NCBI GenBank assembly: GCA_964625865.1
Contig: CAZVEV010000047.1
Coordinates: 1 to 28,739 of the forward strand
Source: CAZVEV01 sp964625865
GTDB lineage: Bacteria; Planctomycetota; Phycisphaerae; SM23-33
Direction: 5' to 3'
Length of the DNA stretch: 28,739 bases
The notes beneath the pieces were generated by a model that saw only the letters and a program-made list of their open reading frames with translations, was not told where the DNA came from and did no database searches. Within the stretch, counting starts at the first letter, position 1; each line of letters starts with the position of its first letter. This document shows, piece by piece, positions 1 to 8,771 of this stretch. The translations under genes were made by a program, and so were the position numbers.

Positions 1-78
1 CGCGGGAAGCACGATCGCCAGCACGGCCAGCAGGCCGGCCCACCGCGTTTTGGGGTGGCCTGTTATTGTGAATCGCAT
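1..78 (-). CDS. N-terminus of an exported protein (runs off the left edge)
   Basis: Only the first 26 codons lie in the window. The ATG at 78-76 is preceded by GAGGAG with a 4-base spacer, a strong ribosome-binding site. The visible peptide has a basic start (MRFTITGHPKTRW) followed by a hydrophobic run (AGLLAVLAIVLPA), which is a typical signal-peptide n- and h-region, so the product is probably exported. Its start lies only 8 bases after the stop of the GH36-like gene on the same strand, so it is almost certainly the next gene of the same operon. Nothing about its function can be said from this fragment. Confidence 0.7.
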   Translation of the reverse strand, partial: MRFTITGHPKTRWAGLLAVLAIVLPA

Positions 79-86
79 AGGGCTCC

Positions 87-2666
87 TCATTGAGGCTGCT
101 TGCTCGCGGCGACGGGCACGGGCTGTTTGGTCATCAGGGCCTGGCTGACGCGGCGGTAGTCCTGCGAGATTCGCGGGGGCAGATGGTCTTCGAGCGGCAC
201 GGCCGTGGCGGGGACGGCGACGAGGCGGTCGGCGAGAATCCATGCTTCGGTCAGAGCTGTCGCCCTTGGTTTCCGCTCGGCGGCGGGGTCAGCGATCAGG
301 CGGGCGCGGACGGCTATCGTCTTGCCGCGCCACCGCCTTAGATCGAACGCGTGGATGGACCATCTCGCGTCCTTTGCGGATTGCCTCGCCGCCACCGGCT
401 TGCCGTCCACCGTCACTTCCACGTCAATCGTACCCCACGGCTGGACGATCAACTCGTAGCGTTTCATCGCTTCGTCGGGGACCTTCAGGGTCACCGCGAG
501 GGCTTTGTCGTCGATGGCGGCCTTGGCGGGGGGAAGCGGCTTGGGCACTTGCGCGAGGCGGGCCTTCGGCTTGCCCGGGTCGATCTCGTAGACGATCACG
601 GTATCGCCCGGAACGGTCACCTCAAACGCCTTGCCGGCCGTCAGGGCCCAGGGCATCTGCTCGACGAACGGGTAGACCGCTCGTGCGCGGTACGGCTTGC
701 CGGCCGGCCCGCGATAGTAGACCGTCCGGTCGAACGGCACGGTAAGGACCTGGGCGTTGCGATTGGGATTCCGCACGGTGAGGATCGCCCGCCCGTCGAC
801 CCAACTGACGAAGCCGTAGACCTCGCCCCTGGCCGCATTGCCCCCGACGATCACCGTGTTGACCAGTCGCTGCTGGTTCCGGACGGCCCAATCGGACGCC
901 TTGCCCAGGACACGCCATTGGCCCTCGCTGAGCAACTTCGGCGTGATGTACAGTTCCTTGACCATCGTGCCGCGAGCGTAATACATCATGACGTGATTGG
1001 CCCAATCGTCCAGCAGATCCTTGCCGTCGGTGAACGGCTTCTTGCTGGAGAAGATAATCCCGTGGGTCATGAAGTTGGCGATGGGAATGACGGGGCGCGG
1101 GCAGCGTGCGGCGTTGTTGAAACTCTCGAAGAAGTACTTGTCGCGATAGGACGTCGAGCGGTCGCGCTGCGAGAGCAGGGGCCATTCCCTGCTGTTGCCC
1201 GAATCGCCCGACATCATCCACAGCGCATCGACGTGCTGCAGCCACCAGGGCGAGAACCACGACCCGTTTGTGTAGTTCTGGTAGACCTTCGGGTTCAGCG
1301 ACCGCTCGTAACGGAGCAGGTCGAGCGTTACGTCGAGGCAGGCCTCGCGGGCGTGGCGCTGCGAGAGGTAGTCGCTGGTGAAGTTGTGGTTGAAGTCGTG
1401 CTTGATGTAGTCCACGCCGGCCTCGACGATGAGGAATCGCAGGGCCTTCTTCAGGTCGCGCTGGTAGCGGGGATCGAGAATGTTGAAGTACGCCTTGCCC
1501 TGCATCCACCGGGCCTTGCGCTCGAAGCCCTCCGCATAGGCGGGCTTGTAGCCGATCTTGAGCCCGTGGGCCGTGCTCTGGTTCGTCCCGTCCAGCGCCA
1601 TCCAGATCCCCAGGTGCGTCTTGTCGTGGGCCATCAGGGCTTTGGCAAGGTCCGGAAGCGGGGAATGGGTCGCGTCGACCTTCGGCTGAAAGATGTACTC
1701 GAACGCCTTGGAGTTCTGCCATCCGTGGTCGGGCACGATCGCGTCGAGCCTGGCCCCATACGTCTTGAGCTTGTCGTTGATGGGCTTGTAGACGTTGGGG
1801 ATGAAATGCTCGACGCTGAGGTTCTTGCCCTCGTGGCTGTACCAGTTGTTGTAGTGCAGGTGGCTTCGCGGGGGCTTGCGGGTTTCGGCGATGTAGTCAA
1901 ACAGGGCCAGTTCGGCGCCGTCGCCCTTGGTCCGCGCCAGCCCGATTACCGCGCGCTTGCTCTCGATGCCCCACGCCCCGCCGGCCTGCTGACGGGCGTA
2001 CCCGGGGAAGTGAAAGACCGTCACCAGCCCCTTTCGCGGCGCGAAGTCCTTGTCGCGCCCGGCGAGGTCCACCATGTAGTCCCATCGGTAGAAGTAGTCC
2101 GGGGCGGCGAACCCGTCGCTGTGGCGGCTGTAGAAGCATGGGTAGTCGGCCCCGACGAACCAGTTGCCCACAAACACCGCCTCGCCGCGCCCGCCGCGAG
2201 AGGCCTTTTCCGACGTCGAGAACCGCCAGACCTGCAGGCGGTCGACCTTCTCGCCCTTGCTCATCGTCAGGGCGACGGTCTTGTGCAGCCACGGGCCCTT
2301 GCCCAGCGCATACGTCACCGTTACCGCGCGGGGCGCCTTGGCCGCCGCGGGCTTGGGGGCATACTTGACCACGAGCGCCTGCGATCCGTCGTTGCCGGTC
2401 TTCTTGTGCATCCCGGTCGCCGTGTAGTCGGCGGCCGTGAAGCGGCTGTCATCGAACAGCAGGATCTCGAACTCGTCGCTGTCAAGCGTCAGCGCGTCGG
2501 CCCCATCAACGCGAGCCAGGGAGCGGCAGGCCCAGACCCCGCCGGTGCGCTTGAAGTCCACCTGAATGTGCGCGTTCGCCAGACGGACCGCCCGCGGGGT
2601 CTCGGCCAGCAGGGCCGTCGACAACAGACCAACGACTACACATACGAATGTCCTGCAACGCGCCAT
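87..2666 (-). CDS. Exported GH36-like (clan GH-D) glycoside hydrolase, alpha-galactosidase-like
   Basis: An 859-residue protein with a signal peptide (MARCRTFVCVVVGLLSTALLA). I chose the ATG at 2666 because AGGAG sits 8 bases upstream; an in-frame TTG at 2684 lies upstream of that site. Residues about 25-265 look like a beta-rich N-terminal domain. A TIM-barrel follows with the clan D signature: YNNWY at about 272-276, VPDHGW at 311-316, and DYIKHDF at about 419-425, where Asp424 fits the catalytic nucleophile. Asp488 in MMSGDSG is a candidate acid/base. The C-terminal third is beta-rich, with a domain after about residue 700 that may bind carbohydrate. It would hydrolyse alpha-linked galactosides or related glycans outside the cytoplasm. 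It follows a cytochrome and a sulfatase gene on the same strand, which suggests joint glycan degradation. The fold is fairly secure; substrate and exact family (GH36 or a neighbour) are not. Confidence 0.75.
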   Translation of the reverse strand: MARCRTFVCVVVGLLSTALLAETPRAVRLANAHIQVDFKRTGGVWACRSLARVDGADALTLDSDEFEILLFDDSRFTAADYTATGMHKKTGNDGSQALVVKYAPKPAAAKAPRAVTVTYALGKGPWLHKTVALTMSKGEKVDRLQVWRFSTSEKASRGGRGEAVFVGNWFVGADYPCFYSRHSDGFAAPDYFYRWDYMVDLAGRDKDFAPRKGLVTVFHFPGYARQQAGGAWGIESKRAVIGLARTKGDGAELALFDYIAETRKPPRSHLHYNNWYSHEGKNLSVEHFIPNVYKPINDKLKTYGARLDAIVPDHGWQNSKAFEYIFQPKVDATHSPLPDLAKALMAHDKTHLGIWMALDGTNQSTAHGLKIGYKPAYAEGFERKARWMQGKAYFNILDPRYQRDLKKALRFLIVEAGVDYIKHDFNHNFTSDYLSQRHAREACLDVTLDLLRYERSLNPKVYQNYTNGSWFSPWWLQHVDALWMMSGDSGNSREWPLLSQRDRSTSYRDKYFFESFNNAARCPRPVIPIANFMTHGIIFSSKKPFTDGKDLLDDWANHVMMYYARGTMVKELYITPKLLSEGQWRVLGKASDWAVRNQQRLVNTVIVGGNAARGEVYGFVSWVDGRAILTVRNPNRNAQVLTVPFDRTVYYRGPAGKPYRARAVYPFVEQMPWALTAGKAFEVTVPGDTVIVYEIDPGKPKARLAQVPKPLPPAKAAIDDKALAVTLKVPDEAMKRYELIVQPWGTIDVEVTVDGKPVAARQSAKDARWSIHAFDLRRWRGKTIAVRARLIADPAAERKPRATALTEAWILADRLVAVPATAVPLEDHLPPRISQDYRRVSQALMTKQPVPVAASKQPQ

Positions 2667-2678
2667 GGATGGGTCTCC

Positions 2679-2725
2679 TGTCAAAACCGCCTCTTGTCGG
2701 TTGGCCTATGATACAGGTTTTGACA
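2679..2725 (-). promoter_or_regulatory. 10-bp inverted repeat just upstream of the glycosidase ribosome-binding site
   Basis: TGTCAAAACC at 2679-2688 is the exact reverse complement of GGTTTTGACA at 2716-2725, with 27 bases between. In the minus-strand transcript the second arm ends directly before the GGAG that serves the glycosidase ATG at 2666. It could be an operator, or an mRNA hairpin that affects translation of the glycosidase relative to the cytochrome gene upstream. The repeat is plain in the sequence; its role is inference. Confidence 0.4.
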
Positions 2726-2758
2726 GGGAATTGCGCGAGGGCCGAGCGAGTGTATCCG

Positions 2759-5617
2759 TCACGGTGTCTTCCGGGCTGCCAGGCCCGGGCGGCTCAGGCG
2801 GTAGACGTAATCGCCCCAGAGGGGGCAGTTCAGGTCGATCCAGCACTTGATCCGGCGCCATTGCTCGGGCGTGAGCTTGACCTTGTTGTGCCCGGCTTCG
2901 AGGTGGGCTATGAGCTTGCTCCGCGTCGTGCCGAACGTCAGTGGCTGCGCCTTGCGCGGACGAACCCCATACGACCAGTTAAAGTAGTGGACCCAGCCTT
3001 TCTCGATCAGCGTGCGATACGAGGCGGGGACCTTCTCCCGGTCGAGTGTGCCGGTGAGATTGATGCCCTTCTTGTGCCTGGCGTTGTGGCAGCGTGCACA
3101 GTGGGCGTCCCATACCGGCTGGACGACCTTCTCATAGGACAGCGGCACGGCGCCCCAGGGCGGGGCGTCGAGGCGGTTGGGGGGGCGGCGAGCGGCGAGC
3201 GGACGGGCCAGACGCATCTGGCGCACCGGCGGCGTCGATTGGCGATTCTCGTGGCAGCCGACGCAGCCACGCCGCTCGCCCGGCTGCAACTGAATCACGC
3301 TCCGCATCCGCTGGATCTCGTTAAGATCAGCGTCCAGTGCCTGGAAGTAGAGCACCTTCCCGGCCGGGGCGTAGAAGCTCGCCGAACCATCGGCCTCCAC
3401 CGGCGCCAGGCCCAGCGACGCCTTGGCAACATAGCTCGGCCATCCGTGCGGGCCGCGGACCTTGTGGATTGGCGTGGCGTACCAGTCCTGGAACGACCGG
3501 TGGTCCTGCTGGTACTCGCCGTTGGGCAACCGCAGCAGATCCGCTCGCACTTCCTGGCAGACGCGCACGTACTTGACCTTGCCTCGCGGTACGGTCGGCT
3601 GGAGGCCTCGGTAGACGTCGGCCAGCGCGAACTCGCCGAGCCCTTTCTCAGCCAGGGCCTTGTTGATCATGCCGGTCGAGACAGGAGGTACCGCCCGGGC
3701 GCGCAGCAACGAGGGACGCATGGACCCGATCGCCGGGTCCATATGGATGACCTCGCGGTTACCATACCGATCGATCAGGTACAGTCCGAACCGTCTGCCC
3801 GGCGCGTGGCTGACCAGGACGTAGTCTCGCGAGACCGGGATCGGATCGCGGAAGCACTCGTAGCGAGGCCAACTCATGTCGTAGTGCGGGCGGACATCGG
3901 GCGTGATGTTGGTCAAGGCCGACGGGTCAAATGGCCCCTTGCTCCGGTCGATCAGCCCGATCGGTCCATTGTGATCGCCCCCGTGCGAGAAGATCGTACA
4001 CACCATTTCGCGTGTGCCGGGCACCTCGTGGGCGTTGATGTAGCAGTTGATCGTGTTGTTGCCATAAACCAGTTCCGGGTGCGTGCCGTCGCTGCGAATT
4101 GCCCACAGCGTATGGCCGAAGTTGGCGCCCTTGTCGACGTACTCTGACCGTGTCCAGAGAATCCGTCCGTCTCGCATCATCGCGGGGGTCCATTCGCTGA
4201 GGTTGGCGAAGGACAGCGGGCGGATGTTCGACCCGTCGGCTTCCATGCGGAACAGCACGAACGCCTGCGGACGCCAGCAGAGGAACCGGGCCTTGCAGCG
4301 GGTGGAGATGAACGCCAGGCCCCCGTCGGGCAGGGGGCATGGGAAGTAGTCATGGAAGGGCCCGTCGGTGATCTGCCGGGCCTTGCCGCCGTCGGCCCCC
4401 ACGGCCATCACGTGCCAATAGCACCCCTGCCCGGGCCCGGGACGGGTCTTTGGGCGATAGGCGAAGTAGACCGTCTTGCCCGAGAAATCGGCGATCGGGT
4501 CACGGGCGATGCCGTCGGCCCCGTCAAACAGGACCGTCAGTTTCGCATGCCGGGGTTCCAGGCGACCGCGGCGGCGTGGGATCGCCAGTACGCAGATCCC
4601 GCCCCCCGGGCGGAACTGCGAATCGAGCACGTCGCTGTAGTTATGCGACGCCCAATACGGGTGGCGCTTGGCGAACAGGATCCGCTCTACCGGCGCCAGG
4701 TCGGGGTCGCGAAACATCAACCGACGCTTTGCCAGCCGCGCGTCCAGGTAGAGCGCCTCGGCCTTCGCGCCGTCGTCGCCGAGGGCCGCCTGGCGCAGCC
4801 GCAGGGCGGCCAACTGCTTTCGCTCAGCCGATACGTCGAGGCCCTTACGGGCAAGGCGCCCGGCCATCTCGTCCATCAGCACCAACACGCGATCCAACGG
4901 TTTCAGGCGGGCGATCCGCCCCCAGTACGGCGCGCCGCCGGGCACGGCGGGGCGCTCGGCGCGCAGCGGCGAGAGGTGATCGGTCGTGCTCAGCCGCAGC
5001 CACGTGTCGCGCTCACGTTCGAACGCGTAACGGACCAGTCCGTCCCAGGTCAGCGGCTGGGGCAGTTTCGCCGGCGCAGCCGGCCCGCGATGACGGGGTC
5101 GCGGCCGGACGGCGGCCTTGACCTGGACAACGGTCTTCCACTGCTTCCCATCCAGCGAGAGCTGCACTGCATAGGACGCCGGCATGCGGTCGCGGTAGCG
5201 GCCCTTGCGGTCACGCGAGAAGACCGCGCGGGAAATGCGGACCGCTCGGGGCAGCGCGATCTGGGCCCACTCGTTCTTCGCCCCGGCTGCGATCCAACTG
5301 TGACTGTTGCCGTACAACCCGTCATTGAGATGCGCGATCTTGTGGATGGCGTAACCCGGCAGGCACGAAGACGCCGTCGCCTTTGCCCCGCCCCGGGCCA
5401 GCGCCAGATTGCCCTTGCCATCGGGCCCGTAGACCTCCAGTTCGTCAATGCACGGCTGGCCGGAGAAACTCGAGTGGATCACAAATCGCACGAACCGCGC
5501 CTCGGTCGCCGGGAAGCTCACGACGTTCGGCTTGTCCGGGTGGATGACCGCCCCGCCGGCGAGTGAGGCGGTCCCCATCGCCACTGCCAACCCATATGCG
5601 ATCGTCCTTCTGCTCAC
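2759..5617 (-). CDS. Exported dihaem cytochrome with discoidin-like domain and hydrazine-synthase-alpha-like propeller
   Basis: A 952-residue protein starting at a GTG (5617). The start gives a good signal peptide (MSRRTIAYGLAVAMGTASLAGG); the ribosome-binding site is weak (GGGA). Residues about 30-165 resemble an F5/8 type C (discoidin) carbohydrate-binding domain. Residues about 330-640 carry TolB/propeller-like repeats with DGG, ADGSN and DGRILW turns, as in the hydrazine synthase alpha-like family that is abundant in planctomycetes. Two c-type haem sites follow: CVGCH (785-789) and CARCH (840-844). No hydrazine chemistry is implied; these homologues occur widely in PVC bacteria next to sulfatases and glycosidases, and their reaction is unknown. 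The gene begins 52 bases after the sulfatase gene and precedes the glycosidase gene, so the three probably form one transcript. Family assignment is good; function is open. Confidence 0.75.
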   Translation of the reverse strand: MSRRTIAYGLAVAMGTASLAGGAVIHPDKPNVVSFPATEARFVRFVIHSSFSGQPCIDELEVYGPDGKGNLALARGGAKATASSCLPGYAIHKIAHLNDGLYGNSHSWIAAGAKNEWAQIALPRAVRISRAVFSRDRKGRYRDRMPASYAVQLSLDGKQWKTVVQVKAAVRPRPRHRGPAAPAKLPQPLTWDGLVRYAFERERDTWLRLSTTDHLSPLRAERPAVPGGAPYWGRIARLKPLDRVLVLMDEMAGRLARKGLDVSAERKQLAALRLRQAALGDDGAKAEALYLDARLAKRRLMFRDPDLAPVERILFAKRHPYWASHNYSDVLDSQFRPGGGICVLAIPRRRGRLEPRHAKLTVLFDGADGIARDPIADFSGKTVYFAYRPKTRPGPGQGCYWHVMAVGADGGKARQITDGPFHDYFPCPLPDGGLAFISTRCKARFLCWRPQAFVLFRMEADGSNIRPLSFANLSEWTPAMMRDGRILWTRSEYVDKGANFGHTLWAIRSDGTHPELVYGNNTINCYINAHEVPGTREMVCTIFSHGGDHNGPIGLIDRSKGPFDPSALTNITPDVRPHYDMSWPRYECFRDPIPVSRDYVLVSHAPGRRFGLYLIDRYGNREVIHMDPAIGSMRPSLLRARAVPPVSTGMINKALAEKGLGEFALADVYRGLQPTVPRGKVKYVRVCQEVRADLLRLPNGEYQQDHRSFQDWYATPIHKVRGPHGWPSYVAKASLGLAPVEADGSASFYAPAGKVLYFQALDADLNEIQRMRSVIQLQPGERRGCVGCHENRQSTPPVRQMRLARPLAARRPPNRLDAPPWGAVPLSYEKVVQPVWDAHCARCHNARHKKGINLTGTLDREKVPASYRTLIEKGWVHYFNWSYGVRPRKAQPLTFGTTRSKLIAHLEAGHNKVKLTPEQWRRIKCWIDLNCPLWGDYVYRLSRPGLAARKTP

Positions 5618-5669
5618 GTGTCCGTTCCCACGACGACTCGGACCTCTGTGTCATACCCCCTCCAGTCTA

Positions 5670-7610
5670 TCACATTCCCGATAGTACCTTGACCGCCGGA
5701 TCCAGCGAGAAACGGATGAACATCGCCGAGTCCCCTCTCCCGCGCTTGCTGGTCGCCAGGGCCCGCTTCATCGCCGTCAGTGCGGGTTTGGCCTTGGGCC
5801 CGAGCATCTGCAGGGCCCGCGCGGCGCGGAGAGCGACGCGCCCGTCCCGGTCGGCAAGGGCCTTGCGAAGCACGTTCAGGGCGTCGGCCTGTTCGCCAGG
5901 CCCGAGGTCCACCAGCGCCCACGCCACCTCGACGCGCACCACGGGCGAGTCATCGGCCAGCGCCTTGGTCAACGCAGGGACGGCCAACCGCGCCTTGTCA
6001 CCCAGGGCCCGCAGGCCGACGACCGCCCAGTAACGCACCGCGCTGTCGGCGTGGCCCAGCAGCGTGATCTGCCTGGGCATCGCCGCCGGCCCCGCACCGA
6101 CCAGTTCGGCAGCGGCGAGAATCGTCTCCAGCGGATAGCCCCTTGCCGCCCGCGCCATGGCATACGGTGTGGATCGCCCCGCCCGGCGGGCCATGTCCCA
6201 CTCGGGCAGCAGGCCCAGATCGCGCGTGTCGATCATCCACTTTCGCAGCAGCTTCCGCATGGCGGCCAGGCGCTGGGTATGGGCGGGCGATTCTGCAAGG
6301 TTGTTGATCTGGTGCGGATCGTTGGCCGTGTCGTAAAGCTCTTCGCGCGCCCGGGTGGGTCCGGCGTAGTGCTTCTGGGCGGCGGTCGTCAGTCGCCCGG
6401 CCTTGGCCAGCACGGTGATGTCCTGTCGGATCTCGCCCTGGTCGGAATACCAGCTCGGCTGATTGTACGACAGGTGGGGCATGTAGTTTCGGATGTAGAG
6501 CCAGTTGTCGTCGCGGACGGACCGGGCCAGATCGAACGCCTCGTCCACGCGGTCGCGCGCGCCGTAGACGTGCGTTCGCGGCGGGGCGGCTTCTGCGCCC
6601 AGAAACGCCTTGCCCTGCATGTAGTCGGGCACGGGCAGGCCGACCAGCCCCAGGACGGTCGGCGGGAAGTCCACGAAGCTCAGCAGGCGGTCGACGGTCT
6701 TGCCCCCGGTGGCGGGCGCCAGGTGCTGGTACTTGGCCGGGAAGCGGATGAGCAGAGGCACGCGGGTGCCGGAGTCCAGCAGCAGGCGCTTGTGGCGCGG
6801 CAGGCCCGCGCCGTGATCGGAGTAGAAGAAGACAATCGTCTCGTCGGCCAGCCCGTCGTCAGCCAGTTCCTTCAGGATCCGCCCGACGTTGCGGTCCATT
6901 GTGGTGATGCAGTCGTAGTACCGCGCCACGGTCCGCCGGGTCGTCGGCGTGTCGGGGTAATACGGTGGAAGGGGCGCGGTGTCCGGATCGTGACGCTGGG
7001 CGGCGGGCAGCTTGGCGCGGATGTCCTTGGCGAACTTCGCGTACGGCCAGACCATCGTCCGAGACTGGTGCGTCACCATGTCATTGAAGATCGCGAAGAA
7101 CGGCTGGCCCGCCTTCCGGCCTCGCCAGTGGGCCTTGCTGCTGCACTGGTCCCACGAAGCCTTGATGATAGCCGGGGCGTTGGACGTGTTGTAGTCGGTC
7201 TTGACGTTGTTGGTGCAGTAGTATCCGGCGGCCCGCAGGTACGACGGAAAGCCGGTCATCTTCTTCGGGATGGGCATCTTCGAACGCAGGTTCGGCGTGC
7301 CGAGACTGCTCGCGACCACGCCGGTAATCATGCACGAACGAACGGGCGAACAGACCGGCGCGGTGGCAAAGACGTGGGTGTAGCGCACCGACTCGGCGGC
7401 CAGCTTGTCGATGTTCGGCGTGGCAGCGTACGTGTCGCCGTAACAGCCCAGCGACGGGCTCATGTCCTCGACGGTGATCCAGAGGATGTTGGGGCGATCG
7501 GACTTCTTGCCGGCCTCGGCTGCGCCTGCGACGCCCGTCCGAACTTCCGAGGACGCGGCGGTGGTGACGGCAGCAAGGGAGGCGGTCTTCAGGAAGTTTC
7601 GGCGGTCCAT
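5670..7610 (-). CDS. Tat-exported type I sulfatase with C-terminal HEAT repeats
   Basis: A 646-residue protein. I chose the ATG at 7610 because AAGGAG lies 6 bases upstream and the peptide opens with a Tat motif (MDRRNFLKTASLAA); upstream extension would only add residues with no signal character. The sulfatase fold is shown by RPNILWITVEDM at 39-50 (metal ligands E48 and D49), the formylglycine motif CSPVR at 87-91 (Cys87 would be converted to formylglycine by a maturase) and SDHG at 264-267. Residues about 515-640 hold several HEAT-like helical repeats (for example AVRYWAVVGLRALGDKARLA), an extension beyond the usual sulfatase length. It should remove sulfate esters from a glycan outside the cytoplasm. 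It is the first large gene of a minus-strand run with a cytochrome and a glycosidase. Substrate cannot be read from sequence. Confidence 0.88.
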   Translation of the reverse strand: MDRRNFLKTASLAAVTTAASSEVRTGVAGAAEAGKKSDRPNILWITVEDMSPSLGCYGDTYAATPNIDKLAAESVRYTHVFATAPVCSPVRSCMITGVVASSLGTPNLRSKMPIPKKMTGFPSYLRAAGYYCTNNVKTDYNTSNAPAIIKASWDQCSSKAHWRGRKAGQPFFAIFNDMVTHQSRTMVWPYAKFAKDIRAKLPAAQRHDPDTAPLPPYYPDTPTTRRTVARYYDCITTMDRNVGRILKELADDGLADETIVFFYSDHGAGLPRHKRLLLDSGTRVPLLIRFPAKYQHLAPATGGKTVDRLLSFVDFPPTVLGLVGLPVPDYMQGKAFLGAEAAPPRTHVYGARDRVDEAFDLARSVRDDNWLYIRNYMPHLSYNQPSWYSDQGEIRQDITVLAKAGRLTTAAQKHYAGPTRAREELYDTANDPHQINNLAESPAHTQRLAAMRKLLRKWMIDTRDLGLLPEWDMARRAGRSTPYAMARAARGYPLETILAAAELVGAGPAAMPRQITLLGHADSAVRYWAVVGLRALGDKARLAVPALTKALADDSPVVRVEVAWALVDLGPGEQADALNVLRKALADRDGRVALRAARALQMLGPKAKPALTAMKRALATSKRGRGDSAMFIRFSLDPAVKVLSGM

Positions 7611-7629
7611 GGGGCACTCCTTCGGCCTG

Positions 7630-7645
7630 CCTGCCGGCCGGCAGG
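7630..7645. repeat. 16-bp perfect palindrome between the small gene pair and the sulfatase
   Basis: CCTGCCGGCCGGCAGG is a perfect palindrome in the 86-base gap between the stop of the small gene (7697) and the start of the sulfatase (7610). It could be an mRNA processing or attenuation stem, or a site for a dimeric regulator. There is no T tract, so it is not a standard intrinsic terminator. Confidence 0.4.
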
Positions 7646-7696
7646 TTGACGGTTTACAGTACTCTACAATGGGCCATCGCTGATCAAGAGGCAAGC

Positions 7697-8107
7697 CTAT
7701 GCCGGCTGCAGCTCGTTGGCCCGAATGGTTCGCCTCTCAGGCGGGCATTGTATTGCTTCGACGTAGGCTCGGCGACGACTGACGGTACGCGGCCCTTCTT
7801 CGTAAGCTGCCAGAAGCAAGACCGCGATGGATATGCTCTTCACACCGTCGCCGTTAGCTTCTGATGCAATGGTCAGGCTGTCCAGTCCAAACTTGCTGAT
7901 GATCGCGTGGACGCCCTTGATCTGAAAGCCGATGGGGCGGTTGTCCACCGCCGAGTTGTAGACCGTCAGCAACTCGTCAACCCTTTCAGCGACGACCGCT
8001 TCGTCGGCCATCTTGTAGATGATGCAATCGCCGTCCCGGTTGTACCATGGTTCGGCGCGGAACGTCGGCTCACCTTCCATCATGTCGTCTAGGAAGTGCT
8101 TTTCCAT
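7697..8107 (-). CDS. Hypothetical soluble protein, 136 aa, second of an overlapping pair
   Basis: I do not recognise this family. The ATG at 8107 has GAGGAA with a 4-base spacer. The product is acidic to neutral, without a signal peptide or membrane segment, so it is probably cytosolic. The middle (KGVHAIISKFGLDSLTIASE) looks like a strand-helix-strand core, and the C-terminus is basic and Arg/Glu-rich. Its start overlaps the end of the preceding gene by 19 bases, so the two are probably translationally coupled and work together. The stretch is visibly less GC-rich than its neighbours (about half G+C in the line at 8101), which hints at a separate history. A toxin-antitoxin or immunity role is possible in principle, but nothing in the sequence proves it. 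Confidence 0.65.
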   Translation of the reverse strand: MEKHFLDDMMEGEPTFRAEPWYNRDGDCIIYKMADEAVVAERVDELLTVYNSAVDNRPIGFQIKGVHAIISKFGLDSLTIASEANGDGVKSISIAVLLLAAYEEGPRTVSRRRAYVEAIQCPPERRTIRANELQPA

Positions 8108-8496
8108 GTTATTCCTCTGTATCGCGTCTGCCAGTTGACCGGGGAACGTGGATCGTCATCCGCGGCGTACTCCGCCCGGCACTCGTATACGCGCATGTTC
8201 GGATTCAGATACACCGCGAATACCATATCATTCGCAAAGGGGGCCACAACCCCTTCCCTGATATACCATTCGATAGGATGTCCGGTATAGCACCAGCCGC
8301 CTTCGTTGAATTCCCGCACTCCGAAGAACACTCGCTCCGTGTTCTCCAGTACGTACTTGGCCGCTCGGAGGTTCTCGTAATCGACCGGCGAGTACTTGAA
8401 CAGCCGGAGGGTGTATTCGCCGGGGAATATCGCCTCGATCATCGGCCCGGTTGGATTGGTGGGATCGATAGTCTTGAGGGCGTAATCCGCTGCCAT
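8089..8496 (-). CDS. Hypothetical soluble protein, 135 aa, first of an overlapping pair
   Basis: I do not recognise this family. I chose the ATG at 8496, which has AAAGGA 4 bases upstream; an in-frame TTG at 8511 lies before that site. The product (MAADYALKTIDPTNPTG at the N-terminus) has no signal peptide or membrane segment and is rich in aromatic residues, for example GGWCYTGHPIEWY and MVFAVYLNPNMRVYECRAEY, suggesting a compact beta-rich fold. It overlaps the following gene by 19 bases. Two possible promoters lie directly upstream on the minus strand. Composition is less GC-rich than in the large flanking genes. Confidence 0.65.
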   Translation of the reverse strand: MAADYALKTIDPTNPTGPMIEAIFPGEYTLRLFKYSPVDYENLRAAKYVLENTERVFFGVREFNEGGWCYTGHPIEWYIREGVVAPFANDMVFAVYLNPNMRVYECRAEYAADDDPRSPVNWQTRYRGITWKSTS

Positions 8497-8539
8497 GGGG
8501 TCCTTTCTCAATTCATTGTAGCAGACCCAAACCGCCTAG

Positions 8540-8568
8540 AGAATACACCAACCTCTCGATACGGGCAA
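8540..8568 (-). promoter_or_regulatory. Candidate minus-strand promoter for the small gene pair
   Basis: Read on the minus strand, TTGCCC (8568-8563) and TATTCT (8545-8540) are separated by 17 bases, a fair sigma-70-like match 44 bases upstream of the ATG at 8496. A second -10-like box, TACAAT (8520-8515), lies closer but has a poor -35. The 275-base divergent region also feeds the plus-strand cytochrome; there I see only TATACT at 8663-8668, without a convincing -35. Confidence 0.35.
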
Positions 8569-8771
8569 TCCGTCATATCACGCCTTGCCAGCCAGACCGG
8601 CATGGACACCCCTTTGGACCTCATCGCCCATCCCATACGGTCCGTCGGCGGGTGAGGGCGGTTATACTGTCTGTCCGCTGACCCGCGAGGCGGAGGCGAT
8701 GGATATATGTGTGGATGGTGTATTATGTACCGGTCCCGGCACTCCGGGATGCAGAGCACTAGAGGACGAGG

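Noticed and set aside
351..2711. 786-codon open frame on the plus strand opposite the glycosidase
   Set aside because: It is the antisense shadow of a GC-rich gene; no ribosome-binding site, signal peptide or family motif, while the minus strand has all three.
6051..7649. 532-codon plus-strand open frame opposite the sulfatase
   Set aside because: Low-complexity Arg/Gly/Val-rich translation with no motif; the minus strand encodes a complete sulfatase active site.
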